Below are positions 34,888 through 43,019 of a stretch of 64,000 bases of DNA, one piece after another. This stretch comes from Antarcticimicrobium sp040365005 (GTDB taxonomy: Bacteria; Pseudomonadota; Alphaproteobacteria; Rhodobacterales; Rhodobacteraceae), in assembly GCF_040365005.1 (NCBI RefSeq), contig NZ_BAABWV010000001.1:248001-312000 (forward strand). The letters are read 5' to 3'. The notes beneath the pieces are model-generated. The model was not told the DNA's origin. It worked only from the letters and a program-made list of their open reading frames with translations, and searched no databases. Each line of letters opens with the position of its first letter. Positions within the stretch are counted from its first letter, which is position 1. Position numbers and translations under genes: made by a program.

Positions 34888-35511
34888 TCACTCGGCGGCG
34901 GTGCTTGCCTCACCCGCATCGCCGGGGGTCTCGTCTTTCGGGGTTTCGGACTTCGCCTCGGGCTTGGCGTCGCCCTTGGCGCCTCCCTCTTCCGCTGCGC
35001 TGTCCTTCGGCTTGGCCGCCGGCTTGCGCGTGCGCGGCTTGCGCGTGGAGGTTTTCTTCGGCTTGCTTTCCGGGGTCTCGACCAACCCGCTTTCGGCCTC
35101 GGCCTCGCCCGTTCCCAGGTCCATCACGTCGGGCTGCGGCGCCTCGGCCGGATCCGGAGCACCGGCGGCGGCCTCGCGCTCCTGGCGCTGGGCGCGCTCG
35201 CGGTCACGCTCGGCCTGGCGTTCGCGGTTCTGCCGCTCCTGCTCCTCGCGGCGGGCGTCCTGCTCGCGCTGGGCCTCGCTCAGCATGCGCAGGTAATGCT
35301 CGGCGTGCTGCTGGAAGTTCTCCGTCGCCACGCGGTCATTGGACAGCTGCGCGTCACGGGCCAACTGGTTGTATTTATCTATGATCTGCTGCGGCGTACC
35401 GCGCACCTTGCCTTCGGGGCCGGAACTGTCAAACACGCGGTTGACGATGTTTCCGCCAGAGGGACGGTTGCGGTTCGACTTCGACCGCGAACGGGATTTG
35501 GACGATCTCAT
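34888..35511 (-). CDS. DUF4167 domain-containing protein
   Basis: The 207-residue protein has the conserved DUF4167 block in its first 85 residues: a basic N-terminus rich in Arg, Ser and Lys (RSSKSRSRSKSNRNR), then NIVNRVFDSSGPEGKVRGTPQQIIDKY and the helical DAQLSNDRVATENFQQHAEHYLRML. The rest is low-complexity, rich in Glu, Lys, Pro and Ala, probably disordered. The basic start suggests RNA or DNA binding, but no function is established. Its place after prmC and prfA is common in Alphaproteobacteria, which suggests a link to translation. Confidence 0.9.
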   Translation of the reverse strand: MRSSKSRSRSKSNRNRPSGGNIVNRVFDSSGPEGKVRGTPQQIIDKYNQLARDAQLSNDRVATENFQQHAEHYLRMLSEAQREQDARREEQERQNRERQAERDRERAQRQEREAAAGAPDPAEAPQPDVMDLGTGEAEAESGLVETPESKPKKTSTRKPRTRKPAAKPKDSAAEEGGAKGDAKPEAKSETPKDETPGDAGEASTAAE

Positions 35512-35691
35512 TTTTTCTTACGTCAGCCTTGTCTTCACTGTCGTGTGATCCGGGTGCGCCTCATGCGCTGGGTTCAGTGGCCGGATCTTCGACTTCGGGG
35601 GCTTTGTGTTGCACGGAAGCTGCGACAGCCTCTGCCGGGGCAACACCTCTGAGTAAACATGTCCTGCGGGTCGGCACAAGAGGGCGAAGGG

Positions 35692-35707
35692 AAAAAACCG
35701 GTTTTTT
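35692..35707. other. Perfect 16-bp palindrome AAAAAACCGGTTTTTT
   Basis: This AT-rich perfect palindrome lies in the 245-base gap between the prmC stop and the DUF4167 start. It could be a weak two-way terminator after prmC, or a protein site for the DUF4167 promoter. A hairpin from it would have only four GC pairs and no proper loop, so I leave it unassigned. The rest of this gap shows no gene. Confidence 0.4.
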
Positions 35708-35756
35708 GCGCCCTTACGGTAAACTTTCCGCCGATATCGCCCCCCATTTGCACCCG

Positions 35757-36599
35757 TTACCGCAACCGGGCGCAAACGACACGGTCGCGCCCGTCGAGGT
35801 CCTGCACCACGCCGATATCGCTCAGACCGACTGCGGACAGGATCGCGCAGACCGCCGCCGCCTGGGTCGGGCCGATCTCGACCAGCAACCGCCCGCCGGG
35901 CTCCAGGTGCCCGGTCACCTGCGCCGCGATGGCCCGGTAGGCGCCCAGCCCGTCGCCGCCATCGGTCAGCGCCAGTTCGGGTTCGTGCCGGCGCACCTCG
36001 TCGGCCAACCCGGCCATCTCGCCCGCCGCGATATAGGGCGGGTTCGACACGATCAGGTCGAAGCGCCCCGCGACATTGGAAAACCAGTCCGATTGCAGGA
36101 TCTCCGCCCGCGCCTGCACCCGGTGCAGCACCGCATTGGCACTGGCCTGCAGACAGGCCGCCTCGCTCAGGTCCACGCCCAGCCCGGTGGCCTCGCCGCG
36201 CTCGGCAAGCAGTGTCACCAGGATGCAGCCCGAACCGACGCCAAGGTCCAGCACCCGCGCGAAGGGTTCCGCCAGCGCCGCCTCGATCAGGGTCTCGGTC
36301 TCCGGTCGCGGGTCCAGCACGTCGCCCGAGACCTTGAACCGGCGGCCATAGAAAGCCCGTTCTCCGATCAGGTGCGATACCGGCACCCGGATCGCACGCA
36401 AGGCAATCAACTGCTCGTACCGCTCGGCGATCTCCGGCTCCAGGTCCTCCGGCGCGATCAGCGTCACCCGCGCCGCCTCGATCCTTGCTGCATGAGCCAG
36501 AAGCACCCGCGCATCCCGCGCCGGGTCATCGACACCCGCCGCGCGCAACCGGGCCGCCGCCGCCGCCATCGCCTGCGCCGCTGTCTGGCCGCCGCTCAT
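35757..36599 (-). CDS. prmC: Peptide chain release factor N5-glutamine methyltransferase
   Basis: The 280-residue methyltransferase has an N-terminal helical domain, the SAM motif LDLGVGSGCI at about residues 117-126, and the catalytic NPPY at 186-189, which holds the Gln amide of the release-factor GGQ motif. GERAFYGRRFKVSGDVLDPRPETE before it is typical of PrmC. It modifies RF1 and RF2. The start ATG overlaps the prfA stop by 4 bases, so enzyme and substrate are encoded as a coupled pair. Confidence 0.96.
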   Translation of the reverse strand: MSGGQTAAQAMAAAAARLRAAGVDDPARDARVLLAHAARIEAARVTLIAPEDLEPEIAERYEQLIALRAIRVPVSHLIGERAFYGRRFKVSGDVLDPRPETETLIEAALAEPFARVLDLGVGSGCILVTLLAERGEATGLGVDLSEAACLQASANAVLHRVQARAEILQSDWFSNVAGRFDLIVSNPPYIAAGEMAGLADEVRRHEPELALTDGGDGLGAYRAIAAQVTGHLEPGGRLLVEIGPTQAAAVCAILSAVGLSDIGVVQDLDGRDRVVCARLR

Positions 36600-37648
36600 T
36601 GGCCCATCTCGGCCAGCATGCGGGCCTGGTCGTCGGCGGTCAGCGCGTCGATCGCCTCATCCAGGTCGCCCTGCATCACCTGCTCCAGCTTGTAGAGCGT
36701 CAGGTTGATGCGGTGATCGGTCATCCGCCCCTGCGGAAAGTTGTAGGTGCGGATGCGTTCGCTGCGGTCGCCCGAGCCGACCTGGCTCTTGCGCGCTTCC
36801 GAGCGCGCGTCATGCGCCTTCTGCCGCTCCATGTCGTAAAGCCGCGTGCGCAGCACATCCATCGCGATCTCGCGGTTCCGGTGCTGGGATTTCTCGGAAC
36901 TCGTCACCACGATCCCGCTGGGAATATGGGTGATCCGAACAGCCGAATCCGTGGTGTTCACATGCTGCCCGCCGGCACCGGAACTGCGCATGGTGTCGAT
37001 GCGGATATCGTTCGCGTCGATCCTGATGTCGACGTCCTGCGCCTCGGGCAGGACCGCCACCGTCGCCGCCGAGGTATGGATGCGTCCGCCGCTCTCGGTG
37101 GTGGGCACCCGCTGTACCCTGTGCACGCCGGATTCGTATTTCAACCGGGCGAAGACATTCTCGCCGCCGATCCGGATCACCGCCTCCTTGACGCCGCCCA
37201 GCTCGGTCTCCTGCAGTTCGATCACCTCCCAGCGCCAGCCGCGCCCCTCGGAATAGCGTTGGTACATCCGCAGCAGGTCGCCGGCGAACAGCGCCGCCTC
37301 GTCGCCGCCGGTGCCGGGCCGGATCTCCAGCATGGCCGAGCGGGTGTCGGCCTCGTCGCGCGGCAGCAACGCCAGCCGCAGATCGTGCTCGGCCTCGGGC
37401 AGACGCGCCTTGAGGGAGAGGATCTCCTCCTCGGCCAGTTCGCGCATGTCGGGGTCTTCCAGCATCGCCTCGGCCTCGGCCAGCTCGTCGCGCAGGGCGC
37501 GCCATTCGGCGATCTTCTCCACCACCGGCCTGAGGTCGGAATACTCCTTGGCCAGCGCGGCGATCTCGCCGCCGGCGGCGCCGGCCATCGCGGCTTCAAG
37601 GTACTCAAACCTTTGGGTGATCTGTTCTAGACGTTCTTCGGGAACCAT
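36596..37648 (-). CDS. prfA: Peptide chain release factor 1
   Basis: The 350-residue protein has the GGQ motif at residues 226-228 (GAGGQHVN), which triggers peptide release, and Pro182-Thr-Thr184 at the PxT position that marks RF1, reading UAA and UAG. I chose the ATG at 37648 (MVPEERLEQI) because it matches the usual MxPEERLxxI start and has GGAGG upstream; an ATG six codons earlier places that GGAGG inside the gene. The prfA-prmC pair is standard. Confidence 0.97.
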   Translation of the reverse strand: MVPEERLEQITQRFEYLEAAMAGAAGGEIAALAKEYSDLRPVVEKIAEWRALRDELAEAEAMLEDPDMRELAEEEILSLKARLPEAEHDLRLALLPRDEADTRSAMLEIRPGTGGDEAALFAGDLLRMYQRYSEGRGWRWEVIELQETELGGVKEAVIRIGGENVFARLKYESGVHRVQRVPTTESGGRIHTSAATVAVLPEAQDVDIRIDANDIRIDTMRSSGAGGQHVNTTDSAVRITHIPSGIVVTSSEKSQHRNREIAMDVLRTRLYDMERQKAHDARSEARKSQVGSGDRSERIRTYNFPQGRMTDHRINLTLYKLEQVMQGDLDEAIDALTADDQARMLAEMGQ

Positions 37649-37733
37649 TGGCGCGGTGTCCTCCATCCCAGGGCTTTGGTCAAGGGGAATGCCGTGCTAG
37701 GCTCAGCAGAACAGACCGACCGGAGCCCGCCCG

Positions 37734-38033
37734 ATGACCCACCTCGCCCTGCTTTTCGTCCCGCTGTTCGCCCTTGCCGCCGCTCCGGTGCGGGCCGATG
37801 TCATCGCCCCCGACGGCAGCGTGCGCGACTGTTATTGCACCGATAGCACCGGCGGCCGCGTCGAACTGGGCGAAACCATCTGCCTGCATGTGGACGGGCG
37901 GATGTTCATGGCGCAATGCCAGATGTCGCTCAATGTGCCGATGTGGCGCGAGGTGCAGGAGGGCTGCCTGTCATCGCGCCTGCAATCGCGCCAGCCACCC
38001 CTCGACACGGGCGCCGTTCACCCCAAGATCTGA
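37734..38033 (+). CDS. Small Cys-rich periplasmic protein, unknown function
   Basis: I do not recognise a named family. The 99-residue protein has a signal peptide (MTHLALLFVPLFALAAAPVRA) and a mature part of about 78 residues with five Cys: 33, 35, 50, 62 and 78. The motif CYCTDSTGGRVELGETICLHVDGRMFMAQCQMSLNVP suggests a small disulphide-stabilised fold exported to the periplasm. ATG at 37734 follows GGAGC. Its 3' end overlaps that of the opposite DUF1499 gene by 63 bases, which is unusual here; the final 20 residues may therefore be a less conserved tail. Confidence 0.7.
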   Translation: MTHLALLFVPLFALAAAPVRADVIAPDGSVRDCYCTDSTGGRVELGETICLHVDGRMFMAQCQMSLNVPMWREVQEGCLSSRLQSRQPPLDTGAVHPKI

Positions 38034-38387
38034 GCGCCCGAAGCGCAAACGCGCGTAGAGCTCCAGCGTTCCGTTCACCTTCTGAACAGTGGTGTAATCG
38101 GGAAACCCCATCACCCGGCTGCGGGTGACATAGGTGATCATGCCCTCGCCCGGCGACCCGGCCAGAACCCGCGTGCGCGGGGTGTCCCGAATGATCGCGT
38201 CAAGCCGCGCCAGCCCATCCGGCCCTGCCGGTAGCCGCCGCTTCACCCCTGATTTGAAGGTCTTGTCGCTGTTCACATCTGGCGGGCGGTGCCAACGCGC
38301 CGGATTGCTGGGGGCCAGCCGGACATAGGCCATCCCCGCCACGGCCAGCCCCAGAAGAACCCAAAGCACCACCATCATCCGCCCCAT
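37971..38387 (-). CDS. DUF1499 domain-containing protein
   Basis: The 138-residue protein has one N-terminal membrane helix (VVLWVLLGLAVAGMAYVRLA) and a soluble DUF1499 domain with LARLDAIIRDTPRTRVLAGSPGEGMITYVTRSRVMGFPDYTTV, typical of this family, and ARLRFGRSDLGVNGARVEGWL at the end. DUF1499 proteins occur in many bacteria and plants, without an established role. It lies eight bases after the agmatinase stop on the same strand and may be co-transcribed with it. Its 3' end runs antisense into the small Cys-rich gene. Confidence 0.85.
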   Translation of the reverse strand: MGRMMVVLWVLLGLAVAGMAYVRLAPSNPARWHRPPDVNSDKTFKSGVKRRLPAGPDGLARLDAIIRDTPRTRVLAGSPGEGMITYVTRSRVMGFPDYTTVQKVNGTLELYARLRFGRSDLGVNGARVEGWLARLQAR

Positions 38388-38394
38388 CCCCGGC

Positions 38395-39357
38395 TCACAT
38401 CAACATGGTCCAGCCCAGCAGGCAGATGATCGACACCGCCACATGGGCGCCGGCCACCGCCGTGATGCCGGCCATGTCGAAGGGCGGCGAGACCTCGACC
38501 ACGTCGCCGCCCTTGATGTTGATCCCGCCCAGGTCGCGCAGGATCATCGACGCCTGCGCCGAGGTCATCCCGCCCCAGACAGGCGTGCCGGTGCCGGGCG
38601 CAAAGGCCGGGTCGAGCCCGTCGATGTCGAAGGTCAGATAGGTCGGGTGATCGCCCAGGATGCCCCGGATCTTTGCCGCCACCGCCTGCGGGCCGGTCTC
38701 GTGCACCTCGCGCGCGTCGATGATGTTCACCCCCATGGTATCGTCGTTATGGGTGCGAATCCCCACCTGGACCGAGCGCGCCGGGTCCACCAGCCCCTCT
38801 TTCACCGCCTTGTAGAACATGGTGCCGTGGTCGATGCGGTCGGGATCGTCATCGGCCCAGGTGTCGGTATGGGCATCGAACTGCAACAGCGACATCGGCC
38901 CGTATTTCTCGGCAAAGGCCTTCAGCACCGGGTAGGTGATGTAATGATCCCCGCCCAGCGTCACTGGCGCCACACCGGCCGCCAGGATCTTGGCGATATG
39001 CGCAGTCAGCGCGGCGGGAAACGCCGGGATATTGGCGTAATCATAGGCTAGGTCACCGTAATCCACGATCGCCAGTTCGCTCAGCGCCTTGAACGGCCAG
39101 CCATAGGGTTCGTCATAGGGCTGATAGCTCGACGCCTCGCGAATCCCGCGCGGACCCAGCCGCGTGCCGGGCCGGTTCGACACCGCCATGTCAAAGGGCA
39201 CCCCGGTCACCGCGATCTGCGCGCCGCTCAGATCCTTGGTATAGCGCCGCTTGAGGAACGAGGGCGCGCCGCCATAGGCCGCCTCGAGATTGATCCCCCG
39301 CAGATCCTCGCGGGTAAAGCCCGCGTCGATCTCGTTTTCGACATCGCTCATGGCCAT
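38395..39357 (-). CDS. speB: Agmatinase
   Basis: A 320-residue ureohydrolase. The metal-binding motifs are all present: GGDHYITYPVL near residue 135, LQFDAHTDTWADD near 160, and SF-type DIDGLDPAFAPGTGTP near 240. It splits agmatine to putrescine and urea; some close relatives act on guanidinobutyrate or other guanidino acids, so the substrate is probable rather than certain. AAGGAGGG lies seven bases before the ATG at 39357; a second ATG two codons inside is possible. An M20 amidohydrolase gene follows 12 bases upstream on the same strand, suggesting joint nitrogen scavenging. Confidence 0.9.
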   Translation of the reverse strand: MAMSDVENEIDAGFTREDLRGINLEAAYGGAPSFLKRRYTKDLSGAQIAVTGVPFDMAVSNRPGTRLGPRGIREASSYQPYDEPYGWPFKALSELAIVDYGDLAYDYANIPAFPAALTAHIAKILAAGVAPVTLGGDHYITYPVLKAFAEKYGPMSLLQFDAHTDTWADDDPDRIDHGTMFYKAVKEGLVDPARSVQVGIRTHNDDTMGVNIIDAREVHETGPQAVAAKIRGILGDHPTYLTFDIDGLDPAFAPGTGTPVWGGMTSAQASMILRDLGGINIKGGDVVEVSPPFDMAGITAVAGAHVAVSIICLLGWTMLM

Positions 39358-39369
39358 TATGGACCCTCC

Positions 39370-40539
39370 TTATTTGGCCGCCAGCGGCTGGGCGCGTTCC
39401 ACCAGCCGGGCAAAGAACGAGGCGCCCACAGGCGCGATCTCGTCGTTGAAATCGTAAGTCGGCTGATGCAGCCCGGCGCTGTCGCCCTGCCCGATGAACA
39501 GATAGGCACCCGGGCGGTGCTGCAGCATATAGGCGAAATCCTCCGCCCCCATCTCGCGCCCGGACTCGCCCTGCACCCGCGCCGCGCCGGCGACCTCCTC
39601 GGCCACCTCCACCGCAAAGCGGGTCTTGTCGGTGTCGTTGACCGTCGCCGGGTAGCCTCGTTCATAGTCCAGCTCTGCCGCCACCCCGAAGGACAGCGCC
39701 TGCCCCGCCACGATGGTCTTCATCCGCTCGATCACCATCTGCTGCACCTTCGGATCGAAGGTCCGCACCGTGCCGTTCAGATAGGCCGTTTCCGGGATCA
39801 CGTTGTCGGTGGTGCCGGTGTGAATCTGGGTGACCGACACCACCAGGTCGTCCAGCGCGTAATGGTTGCGGCTGACAATCGTCTGGAACGCCTGCGCGAT
39901 GGCCACCGCCGCGACCACCGGATCGCGGGTCTCATGCGGCATCGCGCCATGCCCGCCGACGCCCTTGATATGCACGTGGAACTCGTCCACCGCCGCCATC
40001 AGCGGCCCCGGCGTGGTATAGAAACTGCCAGCCTCGATCCCCGGCGCATTGTGCAGCGCATAGACCTGGGCAATGTCGAAGCGATCCAGAACCCCTTCCT
40101 CGACCATCACCCCGGCGCCGCCGCCGGTCTCTTCCGCCGGCTGGAAGATCAGCGCGACCTTTCCCGCGAAATTGCGTGTTTCGGCCAGGTATTTCGCCGC
40201 CCCCAGCAACATCGTGCTGTGCCCGTCATGGCCGCAAGCGTGCATCTTGCCCGCGTGGGCAGAGGCATAGTCCAGCCCGGTCGCCTCGGGGATCGGCAGC
40301 GCGTCGAAATCCGCGCGCAGCCCGATGGTGGGGCCCGGCCCCTGCCCCTCGATGATCGCCACGATGCCGGTCCGGGCAAGCCCTTCGTGGATCTCGTCGA
40401 CGCCGAACCCCTTCAGCTTTTCGGCGATGAAGGCCGCCGTCTGCGGGCAATCGAAGCCCAGTTCGGGGATTCGATGCAGGTGACGGCGCCAGCCGGTCAT
40501 CTCCTCGGCGTAATCGGCGATGCGGTTGACGACGGGCAT
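39370..40539 (-). CDS. M20 family amidohydrolase (hippurate hydrolase-like)
   Basis: The 389-residue metallopeptidase-fold enzyme has RRHLHRIPELGFD at the N-terminus, LRADFDALPI near residue 77, the metal ligands MHACGHDGHSTMLLG near 98-112, IFQPAEETGGGAGVMVEEG near 130-150, and GAEDFAYML near 350. Members hydrolyse N-acyl amino acids such as hippurate, or N-acetyl diaminopimelate. The start MPVVNRIADY at 40539 has GGAG-like purines upstream. Directly upstream of agmatinase with a 12-base gap, it probably shares the transcript. The acyl group cannot be predicted. Confidence 0.9.
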   Translation of the reverse strand: MPVVNRIADYAEEMTGWRRHLHRIPELGFDCPQTAAFIAEKLKGFGVDEIHEGLARTGIVAIIEGQGPGPTIGLRADFDALPIPEATGLDYASAHAGKMHACGHDGHSTMLLGAAKYLAETRNFAGKVALIFQPAEETGGGAGVMVEEGVLDRFDIAQVYALHNAPGIEAGSFYTTPGPLMAAVDEFHVHIKGVGGHGAMPHETRDPVVAAVAIAQAFQTIVSRNHYALDDLVVSVTQIHTGTTDNVIPETAYLNGTVRTFDPKVQQMVIERMKTIVAGQALSFGVAAELDYERGYPATVNDTDKTRFAVEVAEEVAGAARVQGESGREMGAEDFAYMLQHRPGAYLFIGQGDSAGLHQPTYDFNDEIAPVGASFFARLVERAQPLAAK

Positions 40540-40603
40540 GGGCTGGACTCCTTCGGCCTCATCCGGAATGGATGCATCTGACACCGGAACAGGAGCCTCC
40601 GCA

Positions 40604-41425
40604 ATGCCCGAAAACGACCTTGTCCAAGACCCGACGGCGGGAATCGAACGGCTGCTGGAAATCATGCGCCGGTTGCGCGACCCGGAAACCGGCTGCCCTT
40701 GGGACATCGAGCAGGATTTCGCAAGTATCGCCCCCTATACCATCGAGGAGGCCTACGAGGTTGCCGACGCCATCGAGCGCAACGCCTGGGACGAGCTGAA
40801 GGGCGAATTGGGCGACCTGCTGTTTCAGTCGGTTTTCCACGCCCAGATGGCACAGGAAGCCGGGTACTTCACCTTTCAGGACGTGGTGCGCACCATGTCC
40901 GACAAGATGGTATCGCGCCATCCGCATGTCTTCGGTGATGAGGACCGCGACAAGAGCGCCGAACAGCAGACCCGCGACTGGGAGGCGATCAAGGCCGCCG
41001 AACGGGCACAAAAGGCGCAACGCGGCGCGCTCGAGGGGGTCGCGCCCAATCTCCCCGCGCTGCTGCGCGCCTACAAGCTGCAACAACGTGCCGCGCGCGT
41101 CGGCTTCGACTGGCCCGACGCCGGCGACGTGATCGCCAAGATCGCCGAAGAGGCCAACGAGCTGGTCGAGGCCCGCGACAGCCTCGGCCCGGACGAGATC
41201 GAGGAGGAATACGGCGATCTCCTCTTCGTCATGGCCAACCTCGGCCGTCACCTGGGGGTGGAGCCCGAAACCGCCCTGCGCCGCGCCAACGCCAAGTTCA
41301 CCCGCCGCTTTTCCGCCGTTGAGTCGGCGCTGGCCGACCAGGGCAAACGCCCCGAGGACAGCGACCTTGCCGAGATGGACGCGCTCTGGGATGCGGTGAA
41401 GGCGCGCGAAAAGGACAAGGGGTAG
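40604..41425 (+). CDS. mazG: Nucleoside triphosphate pyrophosphohydrolase
   Basis: The 273-residue protein contains two MazG domains. The first has CPWDIEQDFASIAPYTIEEAYEVADAI (about residues 28-55) with acidic metal ligands, and the second has KIAEEANELVEARDSLGPDEIEEEYGDLLFVMANLGRHLG (about 182-222). It hydrolyses (d)NTPs to monophosphates and pyrophosphate and can lower (p)ppGpp-related signals or clear damaged nucleotides. The ATG at 40604 has AGGAG nine bases upstream. It diverges from the M20 gene; only 64 bases lie between the two starts. Confidence 0.95.
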   Translation: MPENDLVQDPTAGIERLLEIMRRLRDPETGCPWDIEQDFASIAPYTIEEAYEVADAIERNAWDELKGELGDLLFQSVFHAQMAQEAGYFTFQDVVRTMSDKMVSRHPHVFGDEDRDKSAEQQTRDWEAIKAAERAQKAQRGALEGVAPNLPALLRAYKLQQRAARVGFDWPDAGDVIAKIAEEANELVEARDSLGPDEIEEEYGDLLFVMANLGRHLGVEPETALRRANAKFTRRFSAVESALADQGKRPEDSDLAEMDALWDAVKAREKDKG

Positions 41426-41470
41426 GTGAACCCTGGACCGGCCCCGGAATATCCCCACGAAGAGACCCCC

Positions 41471-41501
41471 TTCTTCTCTTTCCCAATACTCCCGCCGGAG
41501 G
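41471..41501. repeat. Dispersed intergenic motif, copy 2 of 3
   Basis: The 31-bp stretch begins TTCTTCTCTTTC, continues CCAATACTCCCGCC and ends GGAGG. It differs from copy 1 (15628-15658) at two or three bases. It lies 45 bases after the mazG stop, in the gap before the nucleoside hydrolase gene. Confidence 0.7.
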
Positions 41502-41503
41502 CA

Positions 41504-41526
41504 CGCGGCCCCGAAGGGGCGCGTTT
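41504..41526 (+). terminator. Possible terminator after mazG
   Basis: GCCCC at 41508-41512 pairs with GGGGC at 41516-41520 around a GAA loop, with further CGC/GCG pairing outside after one bulge, and TTTC follows. The U tract is short, so it is a weak candidate. It adjoins the dispersed motif. Confidence 0.4.
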
Positions 41527-41604
41527 CGGCCCGGCCGCGGCGCCCCTCGCTGGACATCGCCGCGTGCGCCTGCAACTGTCGCGCCAAACCGGACAGAGGC
41601 CACC

Positions 41605-42546
41605 ATGACCGCGCGAAAAATCATCATCGACACCGACCCCGGACAGGATGACGCCGTTGCCATCCTGCTGGCACTGGCCAGCCCCGAGGATATCGAGGTG
41701 CTGGGAATCACCGCCGTGGCCGGCAATGTGCCACTGCCGCTGACCTCGAAGAACGCCCGCATTGTCTGCGAACTGGCCGGGCGCCCCGAGATCCCCGTCC
41801 ACGCCGGCTGCGACACCCCTCTGGCGCGCCCGCTGGTCACCGCCGAGCACGTGCATGGCAAGACCGGGCTCGACGGACCGGCCCTGCCCGACCCGGAGGT
41901 CGACCTTGCCGCCGGCCATGCGGTCGATTTCATCATCGACACCCTGCGCGCCCATCCCCCCGGCACCGTTACCCTCTGCCCGCTGGGACCGCTGACCAAT
42001 ATCGCCACCGCCTTTCGCGACGCCCCCGATATCGTCGCGCGGGTGCAGGAGGTGGTGCTGATGGGCGGTGCCTATTTCGAGGTCGGCAACATCACCCCGG
42101 CAGCCGAATTCAATATCTACGTCGATCCCGAGGCCGCCGATATCGTGTTCCGCGCCGGTGCCCCGATCACCGTCATGCCGCTGGATGTCACCCACAAGGC
42201 GCTGGTGACCGGGTCCCGCAACGCGGCCTTTCGCGCGCTGGGCACGCCAGTGGGCCATGCGGTGGCCGAGATGACCGATTTCTTCGAGCGGTTCGACAAG
42301 GAGAAATACGGCAGCGCCGGCGCGCCGCTGCACGATCCCTGTGTCACCGCCTACCTGATCCGCCCCGATCTGTTCCGTGGTCGTCACATCAACGTCGAGA
42401 TCGAGACCCGCTCGGACCTTACCCTCGGGATGACCGTGGCCGACTGGTGGCAGGTGACCGAGCGCGCGCCCAATGCCACCTTCATGGGCGATCTGGACGC
42501 GGATGGGTTCTTTGCCCTGCTGACCGAGCGGCTGGCGCGGCTATGA
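41605..42546 (+). CDS. Inosine-uridine preferring nucleoside hydrolase
   Basis: The 313-residue protein starts with the calcium-binding signature IIIDTDPGQDDAVAILLAL, with Asp residues at about 8, 10, 14 and 15, and has ITPAAEFNIYVDPEAADIVF near residue 160 and a conserved HDPC near 243 (PLHDPCVTAYLI). It splits the glycosidic bond of ribonucleosides for salvage; the family cannot be resolved to one base from sequence. The following GNAT gene overlaps its stop by 4 bases. ATG is preceded by AGAGG. Confidence 0.93.
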   Translation: MTARKIIIDTDPGQDDAVAILLALASPEDIEVLGITAVAGNVPLPLTSKNARIVCELAGRPEIPVHAGCDTPLARPLVTAEHVHGKTGLDGPALPDPEVDLAAGHAVDFIIDTLRAHPPGTVTLCPLGPLTNIATAFRDAPDIVARVQEVVLMGGAYFEVGNITPAAEFNIYVDPEAADIVFRAGAPITVMPLDVTHKALVTGSRNAAFRALGTPVGHAVAEMTDFFERFDKEKYGSAGAPLHDPCVTAYLIRPDLFRGRHINVEIETRSDLTLGMTVADWWQVTERAPNATFMGDLDADGFFALLTERLARL

Positions 42547-42983
42547 CCGCGCTGCACCTTGCCAGACCCGAGGACCTGGAGCGGCTGGTCACACTCAGCG
42601 CCGCCTGTCACGCCGAGATGGGGATCGCGCGCGACGACGACAGCCGCCGCGCCGGACTGGCGCCGCTGCTCGACGGGCTGCCGCAGGGCGCGGTCTACCT
42701 GGTCGGACCGACCCGCGCGCCGCTGGGCTATGCCGTGCTGAGCTTTGGCTGGTCGCTGGCAGAGGCCGGGATCGAGGCGCGGCTGGAGGAATTGTTCATC
42801 CGCCCCGCGGTGTGCCGCCGCGGCATCGCGACCGAGGTGCTGGCCGACCTGCCCAAGGCACTGGGCGCGGCCGGGGTCCGGGCGCTCACCCTGCGGCTCG
42901 CCCCGGATGCGCCATCCCGCGCCCTGTTCGAGCGCGCCCGATTCCAGCCGGTCGCGGCGGAGGTGATGATCAAACAGCTCTGA
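42543..42983 (+). CDS. GNAT family N-acetyltransferase
   Basis: The 146-residue protein has the acetyl-CoA binding pattern of GNAT enzymes: LEELFIRPAVCRRGIATEVLADLPKALGAAG, with the RxxGIA turn, followed by LTLRLAPDAPSRALFERARFQP. It probably acetylates an amine, but the acceptor is unknown. The ATG overlaps the nucleoside hydrolase stop, so the two are co-translated. The sequence contains an unusual long Arg/Asp-rich N-terminal part with RDDDSRRAGLAPLL. It ends 36 bases before the converging monooxygenase gene. Confidence 0.85.
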   Translation: MTALHLARPEDLERLVTLSAACHAEMGIARDDDSRRAGLAPLLDGLPQGAVYLVGPTRAPLGYAVLSFGWSLAEAGIEARLEELFIRPAVCRRGIATEVLADLPKALGAAGVRALTLRLAPDAPSRALFERARFQPVAAEVMIKQL

Positions 42984-42996
42984 GCGCCGCGCTGAT

Positions 42997-43014
42997 GCGC
43001 CCCTGACGGGGCGC
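42997..43014. terminator. Hairpin between convergent genes
   Basis: GCGCCCC-TGAC-GGGGCGC is a perfect 7-bp stem with a four-base loop in the 36-base gap between the GNAT gene and the monooxygenase gene on the other strand. It can form in RNA from either strand. No U tract follows either way, so it is a weak terminator or a transcript 3' end stabiliser. Confidence 0.5.
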
Positions 43015-43019
43015 CACGA

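Noticed and set aside
35692..35707. The AAAAAACCGGTTTTTT palindrome as a clear intrinsic terminator
   Set aside because: The stem has only four GC pairs and no separate U tract after a GC-rich stem; I list it as unassigned.
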